64,000 nt of DNA from Fimbriimonas sp. (GTDB lineage Bacteria > Armatimonadota > Fimbriimonadia > Fimbriimonadales > Fimbriimonadaceae). The number at the start of each line of letters is the position of its first letter. The first letter of the stretch is position 1. Of this stretch, positions 42,001-49,652 are shown piece by piece. The stretch covers positions 29,212 to 93,211 of the forward strand of contig JARLGV010000103.1 of assembly GCA_031292555.1 (NCBI GenBank). The letters are read 5' to 3'. The translations under genes were made by a program, and so were the position numbers. The notes beneath the pieces were generated by a model that was given only the letters and a program-made list of their open reading frames with translations, was not told the DNA's origin and ran no database searches.

Positions 42001-43748
42001 GCGACTCCGCCATGCTCCGGAGCGGCAAGCGCTTGCTCGGTAACCTGGCGCAAGATGCTCACGTCCGTCGGCGTCGAAGGAGGGTCGATCCTCAGCGCAG
42101 CGGCAGCTTCCCGGATCGCCATTTGGGCCGACGTGAAGGTGGTCAACGAAAGAGCTATCCCTTCTGTCAGGTCTAGTCTGGTTGCCGGATCGATGATACG
42201 GATCGTCGCGCCCCAGAAGGCGTGATCCTTTGGCATGCCGATTGGGGCAAGCCTGCCCTGAAGTGCCTGGGTAAGGGGCATCAAGGTGGCGAGATCTGCT
42301 TGAGTCCAGTGTTTGATCTGCTCGAACGGGATACGGCCCCGACGATCCTCAACCGTTTCCTGGGGTAACCGTCCGAGTAGGGACATTGCCTCGAACGGAG
42401 TCATTCCGTACGGATCAACCGGGTCATGAACCGCAGCACAATGGGCGTTCAGGCGATTTCGGAGTTCGCCGAGACGAGTGAGCTTTTCGTCCTCCCTCCG
42501 GACCGCAAGCGATCTTTCCACGGTGCGCTTGATCTCTTGATAGAACCCCTTTCGCGAGGCGACCTTGTTGTGGAGGTCAAGGCACATCCCGCCAAGGTCG
42601 GCTTCCTCCAGACGGCGCTTCACGACCTCCAGCGCCGCTCGCTTGGCCGAGACGAACAGCACCGTCTTGCCCTGAGCCACCGCTTCGGCGATGATGTTGG
42701 TGATCGTTTGGGACTTGCCGGTTCCCGGCGGTCCTTCGACGACGATCGAGTGGCCCTCGGCGGCTCGGATCATCGCGATGATCTGCGAACTGTCTGCATC
42801 GTAGACCTCGAATGAACGATCCAATGGGCGAGCCATGTCTAGCTGGGTGGATTCGTCGACTCGCGATTCTGCCGGCCCATAGCCGCCTCCCAACATGGCT
42901 GCGATGTCCGCGTTATGCCACGGCTTGGCGTCGGGGCCCCATGCGTCTCCACCCAGATCCACGTACATGGAATATTTCTCGTAGTTGAAGAAGGCGAGGT
43001 GGACTTCGTCCCGGTGTACCCGCCAATCGGGCCGCAATCGAATCGTGGCCTCAATCTCAGCGAAATAGTCCAGAAGAGGCTTCTCATCGTCGAATCCGGG
43101 GAGCGACAGGTTGAACTCACGCATCTTCGCTTGAAGGGGAAGATTGGTTCCGATATCGCTGCCATCGTGAGCAAGCTTGATCGCGCCGTTTCCTTGCCGT
43201 TCCAATGTTACGGGGACGTACAGAATCGGAGCGCGGAACGATCGTTCGGCGGACTCTGACCACTCCAAGCACCCGAGCGTCAGGAAGAGCGTATTGATGC
43301 CAAGCTCCTCGGTTGCAAGCGAAGTCTCACGCATGAGGTAGGAGAGCTTCGTCTGCAGCAGGCTTTCCGGGTCGGCGGTATTCAGCTTAGTATCGGTTTG
43401 GCTGAGGGGAAGCACTGGACTGCCAAGAAATGCATCCATCTCCTCTTCGGCCGCTTGGCGGTGCATGCTCAGGGATACGGCATCTCCGTGGTCAGAGATC
43501 TCGGTAAGAACCGGTTGGTCGCCCTTGATCTTAGGTAGATCGGGCCGCCCCACGAACGACATCTTCTTGCCTTCGTCGACAAGCATCCGATAGAGCTGAG
43601 TCGTGTCCTCGCCAACGATCGCGATTCCAAGCCGCTTCGACGGCCGGTAGTTCAGCATTCGGTTGCGCAGGGAGAGGTCCAGCAGTTTCCTGCGCAATGC
43701 TTCTACCTGCGCGCGAACTCCCTCCGGTCCCGGTGTGCTGACAGCCAT
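39012..43748 (-). CDS. DUF4011-helicase-nuclease-DUF3320 protein (Hhe-type antiphage defence)
   Basis: The protein has about 1578 residues from the ATG at 43748, which lies 7 bases after TAGAAT; an extended frame to 43892 would include a terminator. The N-terminus L-R-R-K-L-L-D-L-S-L-R-N-R marks DUF4011. Walker A (G-P-P-G-T-G-K-S, near 340) and Walker B (M-V-I-F-D-E-A-S-Q-V, near 960) define a SF1 helicase split by a long insertion. An endonuclease-like domain (V-E-C-D-G-A-T-Y-H...R-D-R-D-K-L-R-Q) follows near 1314, then DUF3320 at the C-terminus (G-L-L-Y-R-P end). This order matches the single-gene Hhe defence system. It probably degrades or blocks phage DNA. No modification gene is adjacent. 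Confidence 0.85.
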   Translation of the reverse strand: MAVSTPGPEGVRAQVEALRRKLLDLSLRNRMLNYRPSKRLGIAIVGEDTTQLYRMLVDEGKKMSFVGRPDLPKIKGDQPVLTEISDHGDAVSLSMHRQAAEEEMDAFLGSPVLPLSQTDTKLNTADPESLLQTKLSYLMRETSLATEELGINTLFLTLGCLEWSESAERSFRAPILYVPVTLERQGNGAIKLAHDGSDIGTNLPLQAKMREFNLSLPGFDDEKPLLDYFAEIEATIRLRPDWRVHRDEVHLAFFNYEKYSMYVDLGGDAWGPDAKPWHNADIAAMLGGGYGPAESRVDESTQLDMARPLDRSFEVYDADSSQIIAMIRAAEGHSIVVEGPPGTGKSQTITNIIAEAVAQGKTVLFVSAKRAALEVVKRRLEEADLGGMCLDLHNKVASRKGFYQEIKRTVERSLAVRREDEKLTRLGELRNRLNAHCAAVHDPVDPYGMTPFEAMSLLGRLPQETVEDRRGRIPFEQIKHWTQADLATLMPLTQALQGRLAPIGMPKDHAFWGATIRIIDPATRLDLTEGIALSLTTFTSAQMAIREAAAALRIDPPSTPTDVSILRQVTEQALAAPEHGGVAVRSDVWRREQPAIEEAIEALRQRKAIRTRRSAQVTPEIWNSDLSAIATEFDLHAEKWFRGLVGPFRRASTELDRYLSPSGRSAAKGRKGIIHDVRDAQDAEARIARADSCMSSLFGVQWKGNDSDADILDRLLHWILELQDKVESRALPAGILDLLSGNVVGQELLALAGKAEIATEAAISAYQDCAKTLGYPSDDCRQQPIEGLVERVSRWQSELPTLPQFIYFNEARNHALAAGLAPVVEIADEWPLASTRLADTFQRSYATGVVREAMQSRPALGSFERMGHEVAIAEFRLLDDFKLKFNRAAVRLMHQRRMPSFDLQVGNLNLLRIQCELQRSHKPIRWTLERAGEAVQKIKPVFMMSPLSVAIHLPPELPPFDMVIFDEASQVKPEDALCAIARAKQTIVVGDTRQMPPTSFFDRLADDEEFEEEEEFTELGAEARKLESILSLMSAVAIGSNRRPELRWHYRSIHPELIQPSNEMFYDNRLIVFPSASALHEGRQIGLVFHHLPGSVYESGSSKRFNRIEAESVAQAVWDHIRTDPDDSLLVAAMNKPQADLIYDEVQKLERQDPAPFHAFRLKHPHEPLSIKNLENVQGDERDVVLISITYGRDSSGVIRRQFGPLLKDGGERRLNVLISRARKRCEVFSNMTADDLRSDLPRPGVDALKRYLKFAQTGQIDVPMVTGHKAESPFEEEVAAELAKRDYEFDLQVGSEGFRIDLAVIDTEEPGRYRLGVECDGATYHSARSARDRDKLRQRILEARGWRLHRIWSHDWWQDRTGEIERLVQAIEQARTDQQPPRLSVPLEAPDIYVEETQRDPNPTRFLRPYTETPRVGPLASKTELEQYMIEVVKTEGPIHEDLLRLRIRDAAGYDRTTKTVRALVDGVIKSGSRWVRHSVDCYVEDESQFRQPRDWSTRPSGERKVEYVSEVEIASALRFVVGNAFGIDEPAAAKSALNLLGFKRITDSGLARGLTVVQRMITAGGIKQVDGLLYRP

Positions 43749-43755
43749 GGATGCC

Positions 43756-43761
43756 ATTCTA
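43756..43761 (-). promoter_or_regulatory. Candidate -10 of the Hhe-type gene
   Basis: On the minus strand TAGAAT lies 7 bases before the ATG at 43748. This spacing fits the leaderless pattern seen for other genes in the window and would allow transcription independent of the upstream terminator. Confidence 0.4.
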
Positions 43762-43813
43762 TCCGCCAGTTCTTCCGCCGCGTCGAATGAATTGCCAACT
43801 CCCAAAACATAAA

Positions 43814-43843
43814 GGGGGCCAGAGTGCGTCCACTCCAGCCCCC
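43814..43843 (-). terminator. Intrinsic terminator upstream of the Hhe-type gene
   Basis: On the minus strand a 13-bp stem (GGGGGCTGGAGTG with CACTCTGGCCCCC, two G-U pairs) closes on a GACG loop. It is followed by TTTATGTTTT. It lies between the 53-codon ORF and the Hhe-type start at 43748, so it ends the short upstream transcript or controls readthrough. Confidence 0.75.
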
Positions 43844-43926
43844 AGTCCCAAATCAGTCCGTGATTTCGAGTTGTCCTTTCCCTCGGCGCCATCCTGGCTC
43901 AAGACGGGAAAGGGTATTTTGCCCCC

Positions 43927-44088
43927 CTAGTTGAGGCAAATAGAGTAACAGACCTCCAGCGATGTCACGAGGTCAAGAGCCGTCAGCGCTTCGCGCAAAG
44001 CAACTGTGGCCGTCCCGAAGGCGCGAACCTCAACTCTAAGTTGAGCAAGTTCTAGTCCAAGATGCAAACTAATCACAGGATCACTCAA
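43927..44088 (-). CDS. Short 53-codon ORF upstream of the Hhe-type gene
   Basis: A TTG at 44088 follows AGGAGG by about 7 bases, a perfect Shine-Dalgarno, and opens 53 codons ending TAG at 43927-43929. The product is amphipathic: L-G-L-E-L-A-Q-L-R-V-E-V-R-A in the middle and E-V-C-Y-S-I-C-L-N at the end. It has no known motif and no signal peptide. It could be a leader peptide or a small accessory protein. A terminator follows about 85 bases downstream, before the giant defence gene. Confidence 0.55.
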   Translation of the reverse strand: MSDPVISLHLGLELAQLRVEVRAFGTATVALREALTALDLVTSLEVCYSICLN

Positions 44089-44103
44089 GGCCGTTCCTCC
44101 TCA

Positions 44104-44473
44104 AAGATTCGGAAACCCATCCATTCCGAAAATCGGAACCCGATGACTGATTTAAGAGCAACTCCCGTATCAGCAAGGACATATTAACACGAAAGCCGTG
44201 GAAATCATAGCTACTTTTCACGGAATTATTTCGTCTCTATCTTCTTTGATTAGAAAGTTCACGGGAAATGCTTGGCTCCAGGCTCGATTATGGCAAACAT
44301 GCAGTAGAATAAGCTGTGCATAAGGTGGCCATGGGCATTGCGGCGATCGCTTTGGCCCCTAATCGAGTCACTTTTGAAGTGAATTCGGCAAGAGGCGTGT
44401 AGTAGCCGCTCATAGATCTTGTGCTTCGTGGTGAACAGATTAAGAGTACATCACTCTCGTGGAGAATCGGCGA
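44104..44473. other. AT-rich divergent regulatory region
   Basis: This region separates the short ORF and the Crp/Fnr-like gene and is clearly more AT-rich than the surroundings. TAGAAT at 44305-44310 is a plausible -10 for the plus strand. A 28-codon frame from GTG at 44316 to a TAG at about 44400 is possible but has no ribosome site. Repeated CACGGAA and CACGAAA words occur near 44191-44222. No RNA gene is recognised. Confidence 0.35.
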
Positions 44474-45295
44474 ATGGAAAGTTCATATTCGAGTGTTCGT
44501 GGCGACAAGCGTCGGGGAGTTCAGGCCCTTACCCAGAGCTTCGTCCCCCAAATCTTTGACCCGGAACCTCAGTTTGTGGATGAGTGGGAGACGCCGGACG
44601 TCGCCATCATCCAGAAATGCATGACTGCATGGGGCTTGGCCACGGGGTCCGTGGAAGCCGGTCTATTCGCTGACCTGTGCTTGGGCCAGACTTTGAACCA
44701 CTATCAGCCGTGGCAAACGCTCTTTCCGTTCGGAGCCCGGGCCAATGAGATGTTCTTAGTTGTGCGTGGGACCTATATTCGAGTGATCGGACGCACGACG
44801 AAAGGTTCGTCACCGACTTTATTCCCCGTCTTTCAGGTCATCCAGACAGGGGCTATTCTCGGTCCGGGAGCTCTTGGCGAGCCCGAAGGCCCGTCGACGG
44901 TCGAAGCGTGCATATGTGTCGAAGAAGGGGAAGTCATTCAGATCAAGAACCCAAGCCAGGTTGTTCGGATCGATTCCGTGTCCAGAACTATGGCTCAAAG
45001 TAGAAACCGCGACGCAAAGTGGCTACAGGAGAAGATGTTCGTGCTCCAACGCAGCGAAGACCGGGCTCGGGCGTTGATTCGATCGCTTGCTCGATGGAAG
45101 GAGCTAGACGACTCCGAATCCAAGTTGACTTTCGTCCATCCAATATCCCAGAGCGCACTTGCCGATTGCCTTGGGATGTCCGACAACACGTTGCGTCCCT
45201 ACTTGAAATCGGATTCATACGAGTGGCTGTCCGGCAAGCTCTGGATGACCCGTGACTTTGTCGCTGCTACGGGTCGGCCAGGCTACGACTACTAA
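44474..45295 (+). CDS. Crp/Fnr-family regulator, probably cAMP-independent
   Basis: The protein has about 273 residues from the ATG at 44474, with GGAG 8 bases upstream; GTG at 44459 is an alternative. The N-terminal half is a cyclic-nucleotide-binding-like beta roll, with E-M-F-L-V-V-R-G-T-Y near residue 95. The phosphate-binding cassette of Crp (FGELALxxxxPRxAT) is replaced by G-P-G-A-L-G-E-P-E-G-P-S-T-V-E-A, without the key Arg-Ser pair. The C-terminal HTH reads I-S-Q-S-A-L-A-D-C-L-G-M-S-D-N-T-L-R. It sits divergent from the Hhe-type gene and may regulate it. A strong hairpin ends the gene. Confidence 0.75.
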   Translation: MESSYSSVRGDKRRGVQALTQSFVPQIFDPEPQFVDEWETPDVAIIQKCMTAWGLATGSVEAGLFADLCLGQTLNHYQPWQTLFPFGARANEMFLVVRGTYIRVIGRTTKGSSPTLFPVFQVIQTGAILGPGALGEPEGPSTVEACICVEEGEVIQIKNPSQVVRIDSVSRTMAQSRNRDAKWLQEKMFVLQRSEDRARALIRSLARWKELDDSESKLTFVHPISQSALADCLGMSDNTLRPYLKSDSYEWLSGKLWMTRDFVAATGRPGYDY

Positions 45296-45322
45296 GTCGC
45301 GTGCCAAACGAATGCCAGAAAC

Positions 45323-45360
45323 GAGAAGGCGCCCGAGCCATATTGCTCAGGCGCCTTCTC
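45323..45360. terminator. Bidirectional terminator hairpin
   Basis: GAGAAGGCGCCCGAGC (45323-45338) and GCTCAGGCGCCTTCTC (45345-45360) form a 16-bp stem with one mismatch and a CATATT loop. It is between the convergent Crp/Fnr-like and tricorn genes. The T-run is weak on both sides. Confidence 0.75.
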
Positions 45361-45383
45361 GTTCTGCGTGGAAAGCACAGTTC

Positions 45384-48300
45384 CTAGCCCGACGTTCTCT
45401 TTGGATGAAGCGACTTGTCGGGAAACGCGGGATGTGGCGGAACCGGATTGGGGTGCTTGGCGATCTCATCCTGTAGGTACTTGATCGCAGCTTCCAATTG
45501 GGCGTCCTTTCCGGCAAACGTCTCGTGTGGGAGATTGTCGACCACGATATCCGGATCGACGCCGTGTCCCTCGATCAGCCACTTTCCTTCGGGGCCATAG
45601 ACACCGCTTTCTGCGGCAGTGGCGACGCCGCCATCGACCAAGCGGTTCGATCCAGAGAGCCAGACCTCACCGCCCCAGGTACGGGTGCCGATGACTGCAC
45701 CCAATCCAAGGCGACGGAAGCCCTCGGTGAACGCCTCGCCGTCGGACGCGGTGTTTTCGTCGCACAGGACGACCAACTTGCCTCGAAATGCGAACTGCAT
45801 GTTCCATGTCGAAGCCCCTTTGTGCTGGTTCCAAAGCATCCACACTTTGCGCATGAGTTTCTCGAGGACCCAACTGTCGATGTTTCCTCCGCCGTTGTGA
45901 CGCACGTCGATGATCAGCCCGTCCCGATTGAAGACGGGATAGAAGTCGCGTTCCCACTGGTTGTAGTCGCCGCCTCCCATCGCACGCAGGTGGACATAGC
46001 CCAAGGATCCCTTGCCAGCCTTTTCTACTGCGAGTCGTCGCGAGTACTCCCAGTTCGAATAGCGAAGATCCCAGTCCTGACCGGCCGAGATCGGTTCGAC
46101 TATCGCCTCTTTGGACTTCGATCGGTCACCGGATGGGAAGAACTTGACCCTGATCTGCTTGCCGGCTTTGGCTCGAAGGAGTATTTCTGCGTCGCCCACG
46201 GAAATCGTGGGGACGCCGTCGATCTCGGCGATCACGTCACCCTCGGCAAAGGAGAGGCCCTGCCGCATCAGGGGACCCCGCATGTCGGGCATATCGGGAT
46301 CGGTCCGGTATAGGTGCGTCAACCGGTAGCCGCCGGCTCGTTCGTCGCGTTCCCAAGCTGCGCCGAGGGCGGCGACCTCCACGCTGTCGGTTCCTGGGCG
46401 ATGATCTCCACCGTAGACGAAAGTGTGGAGGAGAGAAACCTCTCCGACCATCTGGGCGAGTAGGTCGGACAACTCGTCACGGTCGGTCACGCGATCGACG
46501 AGCGGGCGGTACTTCTTCCGCATTGCGGGCCAATCCACGCCCTGCATATTGGGCGCGTAGAGGTAATCGCGATGAAGCCGCCACGCGTCGTCGAACATCT
46601 GCCGCCATTCCTCTTTCGGGTCGAACGAAAAGGTCCACCCGTCGAGGTTGACTTTGCTCTCGCCAGCGTCAGGCGGAGCCCCATTAGCGTCGAACACGAG
46701 GATGTTGCCTCCCGCCCGGGCCATGATCTTCTTCTGATCGGGTGTGACCTCGTATTGTTCGACGTTGCCGAGGATCGTGTCGGTCTTGATGTTCCGGTTG
46801 CGGATCGCCACCGAAACGAGGGATGCCGGGCCTTCGCTCTCGGCAGGCTGCGACATGAAATATAGTCGGTCTCCGCAAACCGTCAGGTCCCGATAGTTGC
46901 CCGGGGCGATCGGGGCGAACTCAATCCGATCAGTCAGATTGGTGACATCGATTGCCGGCAAAGCGCCCTTGACCGGGGCAGCCGGCTTCTTCTCGGTGTA
47001 CAACTCGTCGTCGGCTTGGAACGGCGATCGATTCCCGGGTTGAAGGGGGACGTAGCAGACCTGTTCCTGTCGGTCGAAGAACGGCTCCGGGGCTCGAGAT
47101 CCCCACGGGCTTCCGACGACGGTTTGAAGATTCCGATCGGAGAGAAAGAATAGGAATTTGCCGTCCGACGTGAACGCGGGATTCGCGCTGTTGTATCGGT
47201 CGGTGGTGATGTCGACCGTCTTGCCGGTGGCGATCGTGTACAGCTTGAGTTGATCGAACAGGTTTGTCGCGGATTGAAGGAACGCCAGATAGTGACTATC
47301 GGGCGACCACGTCAGGTTGTAGATATCGTCGACCTGAGAGTCCACGATTGTGGCGACTGACTTCTTCTCGACGTCATACAGGTAGAGTCGGTGGCTCTTG
47401 TCGGCATGGGCGATCCACTTGCCGTCGGGGGACGGCTTGTACTCAAGGCGCAGAATCTTGCCGTCATTGGTCAACTGGGTCGGTTTGACGTCGTTCGTTC
47501 CAAGCGGGTCCAGCTTCCACAGTTCGACTTCACCGCTCGCATCGGAAAGAGCGATCAACGATTTGCCGTCGGAGGAGAACTGAGCGTCGCGGTAACGGAC
47601 GTCTTTGCCGCGAGTGGTCTGGACTAATCGGCCCTGTTTTACCGGGGCAACGAAGACCTCCCCACGGGCAGTCAAGGCGACCTTGGTTCCATCCGGCGAG
47701 ACGTGGGCGGCACTGGTCCAGCGGAGCGGGCTCTTTACCCAGGTCTCCCGCATTTGGTCAAAGTCTGAGGCGAGCCGGATGGGTACGACTTCATCCGTTG
47801 ACCGCGCAAGATCTAGGACGCACAAGTCAGCCCCGTGCTGGTAGACGATCCGTCCGCCATCGAGGCTCGGGGACAGGACGTCGTAGTCGGCGTGGTGGGT
47901 GTGCTCCTTGAGGCTATGGCCGTTTGGATCCATGGACCAGATATTCATGACCCCGTCGCGGTCGGACGCAAAGTAGACACGTCCGTGCCAATACATCGGT
48001 GACCGGCTGGTGCCGGTGAAATCGGCGGTTAGCGGCTTTGCTTCCGAAGTGCCACCGTCCCATCGCCAGATGTTCTGTGCCGTCCCGCCCTTATAGCGCT
48101 TGGTCTGACTTCCCTGAAAACTGAAACGCGTGAAAAAGAGCTGCCTTCCATCGTCCGAATAGCTGCCGTCGCTCGCCTGGGAGAGTGGGAGCAAGGTCTT
48201 CTTGTGAGTTCTTGGTTCGATGGCGCAAAGCTGAGCGTTCGGGAGCGTCGCGTACCTGGATGTTTCGAAGAGGATTTGGCCGCCCGGCGTCCAACCGACG

Positions 48301-48659
48301 ACGGTCCCGCCGCCAAAGGTGCATCGGCTAGGAAGGCCTCCGTCGACCGGCATCACGTAGACCTCGTTTGGACCCTCGTAGGCGGCGGAGAAGGCAAGCC
48401 ACCTTCCATCAGGCGAGATTGAGGCGTGGGACTCGGTGCTCGGGTGGGTAGTCAGCCGTTGCGCCAACCCTCCATGGACGGTCGTCTTCCATAGGTCTCC
48501 CTCGGCAGTAAAGACGATGCTGTCTCCATGGATGGCCGGCATTCGATAGTAGCCCAGCGCTCCTCCCTGGTCAGCGGATATTGACGATTGCGGTGTTGGC
48601 GCCGTCGAGGAAGAGGCGAGCAAGACCACCGTTGCGTGAACGAGAGAAAAAGACAACAT
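45384..48659 (-). CDS. Tricorn-type S41 protease
   Basis: The 1091-residue secreted protein has a signal peptide (residues 1-18), N-terminal beta-propellers with WD/PD40-type repeats (S-P-D-G-R-W-L-A-F-S and the like, about 50-560), a helical C1 domain near 680, a PDZ domain (about 775-850) and a C-terminal S41 protease core. The catalytic serine is in E-N-T-A-S-D-G-E-A near residue 970, and the acidic and C-terminal motifs D-V-R-H-N-G-G-G are present. It probably degrades peptides in the periplasm. Length and layout match tricorn homologues. AGGAAA precedes the ATG. Confidence 0.92.
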   Translation of the reverse strand: MLSFSLVHATVVLLASSSTAPTPQSSISADQGGALGYYRMPAIHGDSIVFTAEGDLWKTTVHGGLAQRLTTHPSTESHASISPDGRWLAFSAAYEGPNEVYVMPVDGGLPSRCTFGGGTVVGWTPGGQILFETSRYATLPNAQLCAIEPRTHKKTLLPLSQASDGSYSDDGRQLFFTRFSFQGSQTKRYKGGTAQNIWRWDGGTSEAKPLTADFTGTSRSPMYWHGRVYFASDRDGVMNIWSMDPNGHSLKEHTHHADYDVLSPSLDGGRIVYQHGADLCVLDLARSTDEVVPIRLASDFDQMRETWVKSPLRWTSAAHVSPDGTKVALTARGEVFVAPVKQGRLVQTTRGKDVRYRDAQFSSDGKSLIALSDASGEVELWKLDPLGTNDVKPTQLTNDGKILRLEYKPSPDGKWIAHADKSHRLYLYDVEKKSVATIVDSQVDDIYNLTWSPDSHYLAFLQSATNLFDQLKLYTIATGKTVDITTDRYNSANPAFTSDGKFLFFLSDRNLQTVVGSPWGSRAPEPFFDRQEQVCYVPLQPGNRSPFQADDELYTEKKPAAPVKGALPAIDVTNLTDRIEFAPIAPGNYRDLTVCGDRLYFMSQPAESEGPASLVSVAIRNRNIKTDTILGNVEQYEVTPDQKKIMARAGGNILVFDANGAPPDAGESKVNLDGWTFSFDPKEEWRQMFDDAWRLHRDYLYAPNMQGVDWPAMRKKYRPLVDRVTDRDELSDLLAQMVGEVSLLHTFVYGGDHRPGTDSVEVAALGAAWERDERAGGYRLTHLYRTDPDMPDMRGPLMRQGLSFAEGDVIAEIDGVPTISVGDAEILLRAKAGKQIRVKFFPSGDRSKSKEAIVEPISAGQDWDLRYSNWEYSRRLAVEKAGKGSLGYVHLRAMGGGDYNQWERDFYPVFNRDGLIIDVRHNGGGNIDSWVLEKLMRKVWMLWNQHKGASTWNMQFAFRGKLVVLCDENTASDGEAFTEGFRRLGLGAVIGTRTWGGEVWLSGSNRLVDGGVATAAESGVYGPEGKWLIEGHGVDPDIVVDNLPHETFAGKDAQLEAAIKYLQDEIAKHPNPVPPHPAFPDKSLHPKRTSG

Positions 48660-49124
48660 TATTTCCTAATGAATGCGTAAAGTACGGGTTGCCGATCGAA
48701 GCCATTATAGTCAGAAGCGTATTGCCCATTCCACCATCCAGCCGGCCGCGGCTCATTACGGCGATGGAAATGCCTCAGACTCGTTTCGGCGATGACGGAG
48801 TGAGTGAACAGGAATGTCAGGCAAGGGGAGAAGACGGGTACGGTCGGATTTGCTTCGACCGTCAGCATTTCCATTGCGGCCTTGGCGTCATTCGGTGCAA
48901 TGAGCTCGCCGCATTGGGCTCGGCCCGTACACTGCCTGAGAAGGTTACGCCACGAGTGCGGATGGAAATGTCGCACAAGGGGCCCTGAGGAGGTGGCGTG
49001 GCTAGGCTCTATCCGTCGGTTCCGGCGTAAAGGCTGGATCTCGGTGAATAATGAGAAAACTCCGCGATAGGGTTTGAGGCTTTGCACGAACTCCCTAGTC
49101 GATGCAATACACCCGGAGTGGACG
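48660..49124. other. Divergent intergenic region between tricorn protease and ECF sigma genes
   Basis: Several frames are open here on both strands (longest about 89-140 codons), but they overlap each other, have no good ribosome sites and carry no family motif. I cannot support a gene. GGAG at 49115-49118 is the ribosome site of the sigma factor gene. The region may hold an ECF-dependent promoter. Confidence 0.4.
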
Positions 49125-49652
49125 TTGATCGAATCATTTACTAAAGCCGCCGAACTTTCGCCTGTTGCTCGAGATCTTTCGTTTGCCGAGGCTCGGGCTC
49201 GTTACCAAGGGGCAGTTTTTGCATTCGTGGCTCGTCGGATCAGGCCGGTCGAAGACGCGGAAGACGTCGTCGCCGCCGTGTTCGTCGATGCGTTTCCGAA
49301 ATGGCACAAGCGAAGGGGCGACCCGAAGCTATGGCTCTTTGGGATCGCTCGGCGCAAAATGGCCGATCTGTTACGCCGTCGCAGACCCAGTTGGCCCCTT
49401 CGCGAAACAGACTTGGTTGGGAACTCGATGGACGAATTCGTCAATCGAACAGAGTCGTTGCTCGCATCTCAGATACTATTTCGGATGCCTCCGGACGAGC
49501 GGGATGCACTTACGATGAGCGTCGTCGATGGACTAACCATAGACGAGATCGCCGAAGTCCTCGGGCGAAGCGCCAAAGCCACGAATTCTCTTCTCGGACG
49601 GGCTCGAAGCCGGGTCCGCCGAATGACCGAATCCACAGGAGATTTTCGATGA
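49125..49652 (+). CDS. ECF-type RNA polymerase sigma factor
   Basis: The protein has about 175 residues from the TTG at 49125, chosen because GGAG lies 6 bases upstream; the frame extends to a TTG at 49074. Region 2 is seen as F-V-A-R-R-I-R-P-V-E-D-A-E-D-V-V-A-A-V-F with the core D-A-E-D and W-L-F-G-I-A-R. Region 4 has a helix-turn-helix (L-T-I-D-E-I-A-E-V-L-G-R-S). It directs transcription of an envelope-stress-type regulon, and its neighbour is an apparent membrane-bound anti-sigma, coupled by an ATGA overlap. Confidence 0.88.
   Translation: MIESFTKAAELSPVARDLSFAEARARYQGAVFAFVARRIRPVEDAEDVVAAVFVDAFPKWHKRRGDPKLWLFGIARRKMADLLRRRRPSWPLRETDLVGNSMDEFVNRTESLLASQILFRMPPDERDALTMSVVDGLTIDEIAEVLGRSAKATNSLLGRARSRVRRMTESTGDFR

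Noticed and set aside
43749..43892. Longer start for the Hhe-type protein at 43892
   Set aside because: The extra 48 codons contain a strong intrinsic terminator with a T-rich tail and have no homology pattern; a -10-like box lies just before the later ATG.
48659..49087. 142-codon minus-strand frame between tricorn protease and sigma genes
   Set aside because: It overlaps competing frames on the other strand, has no ribosome site and no motif; left as unresolved intergenic DNA.
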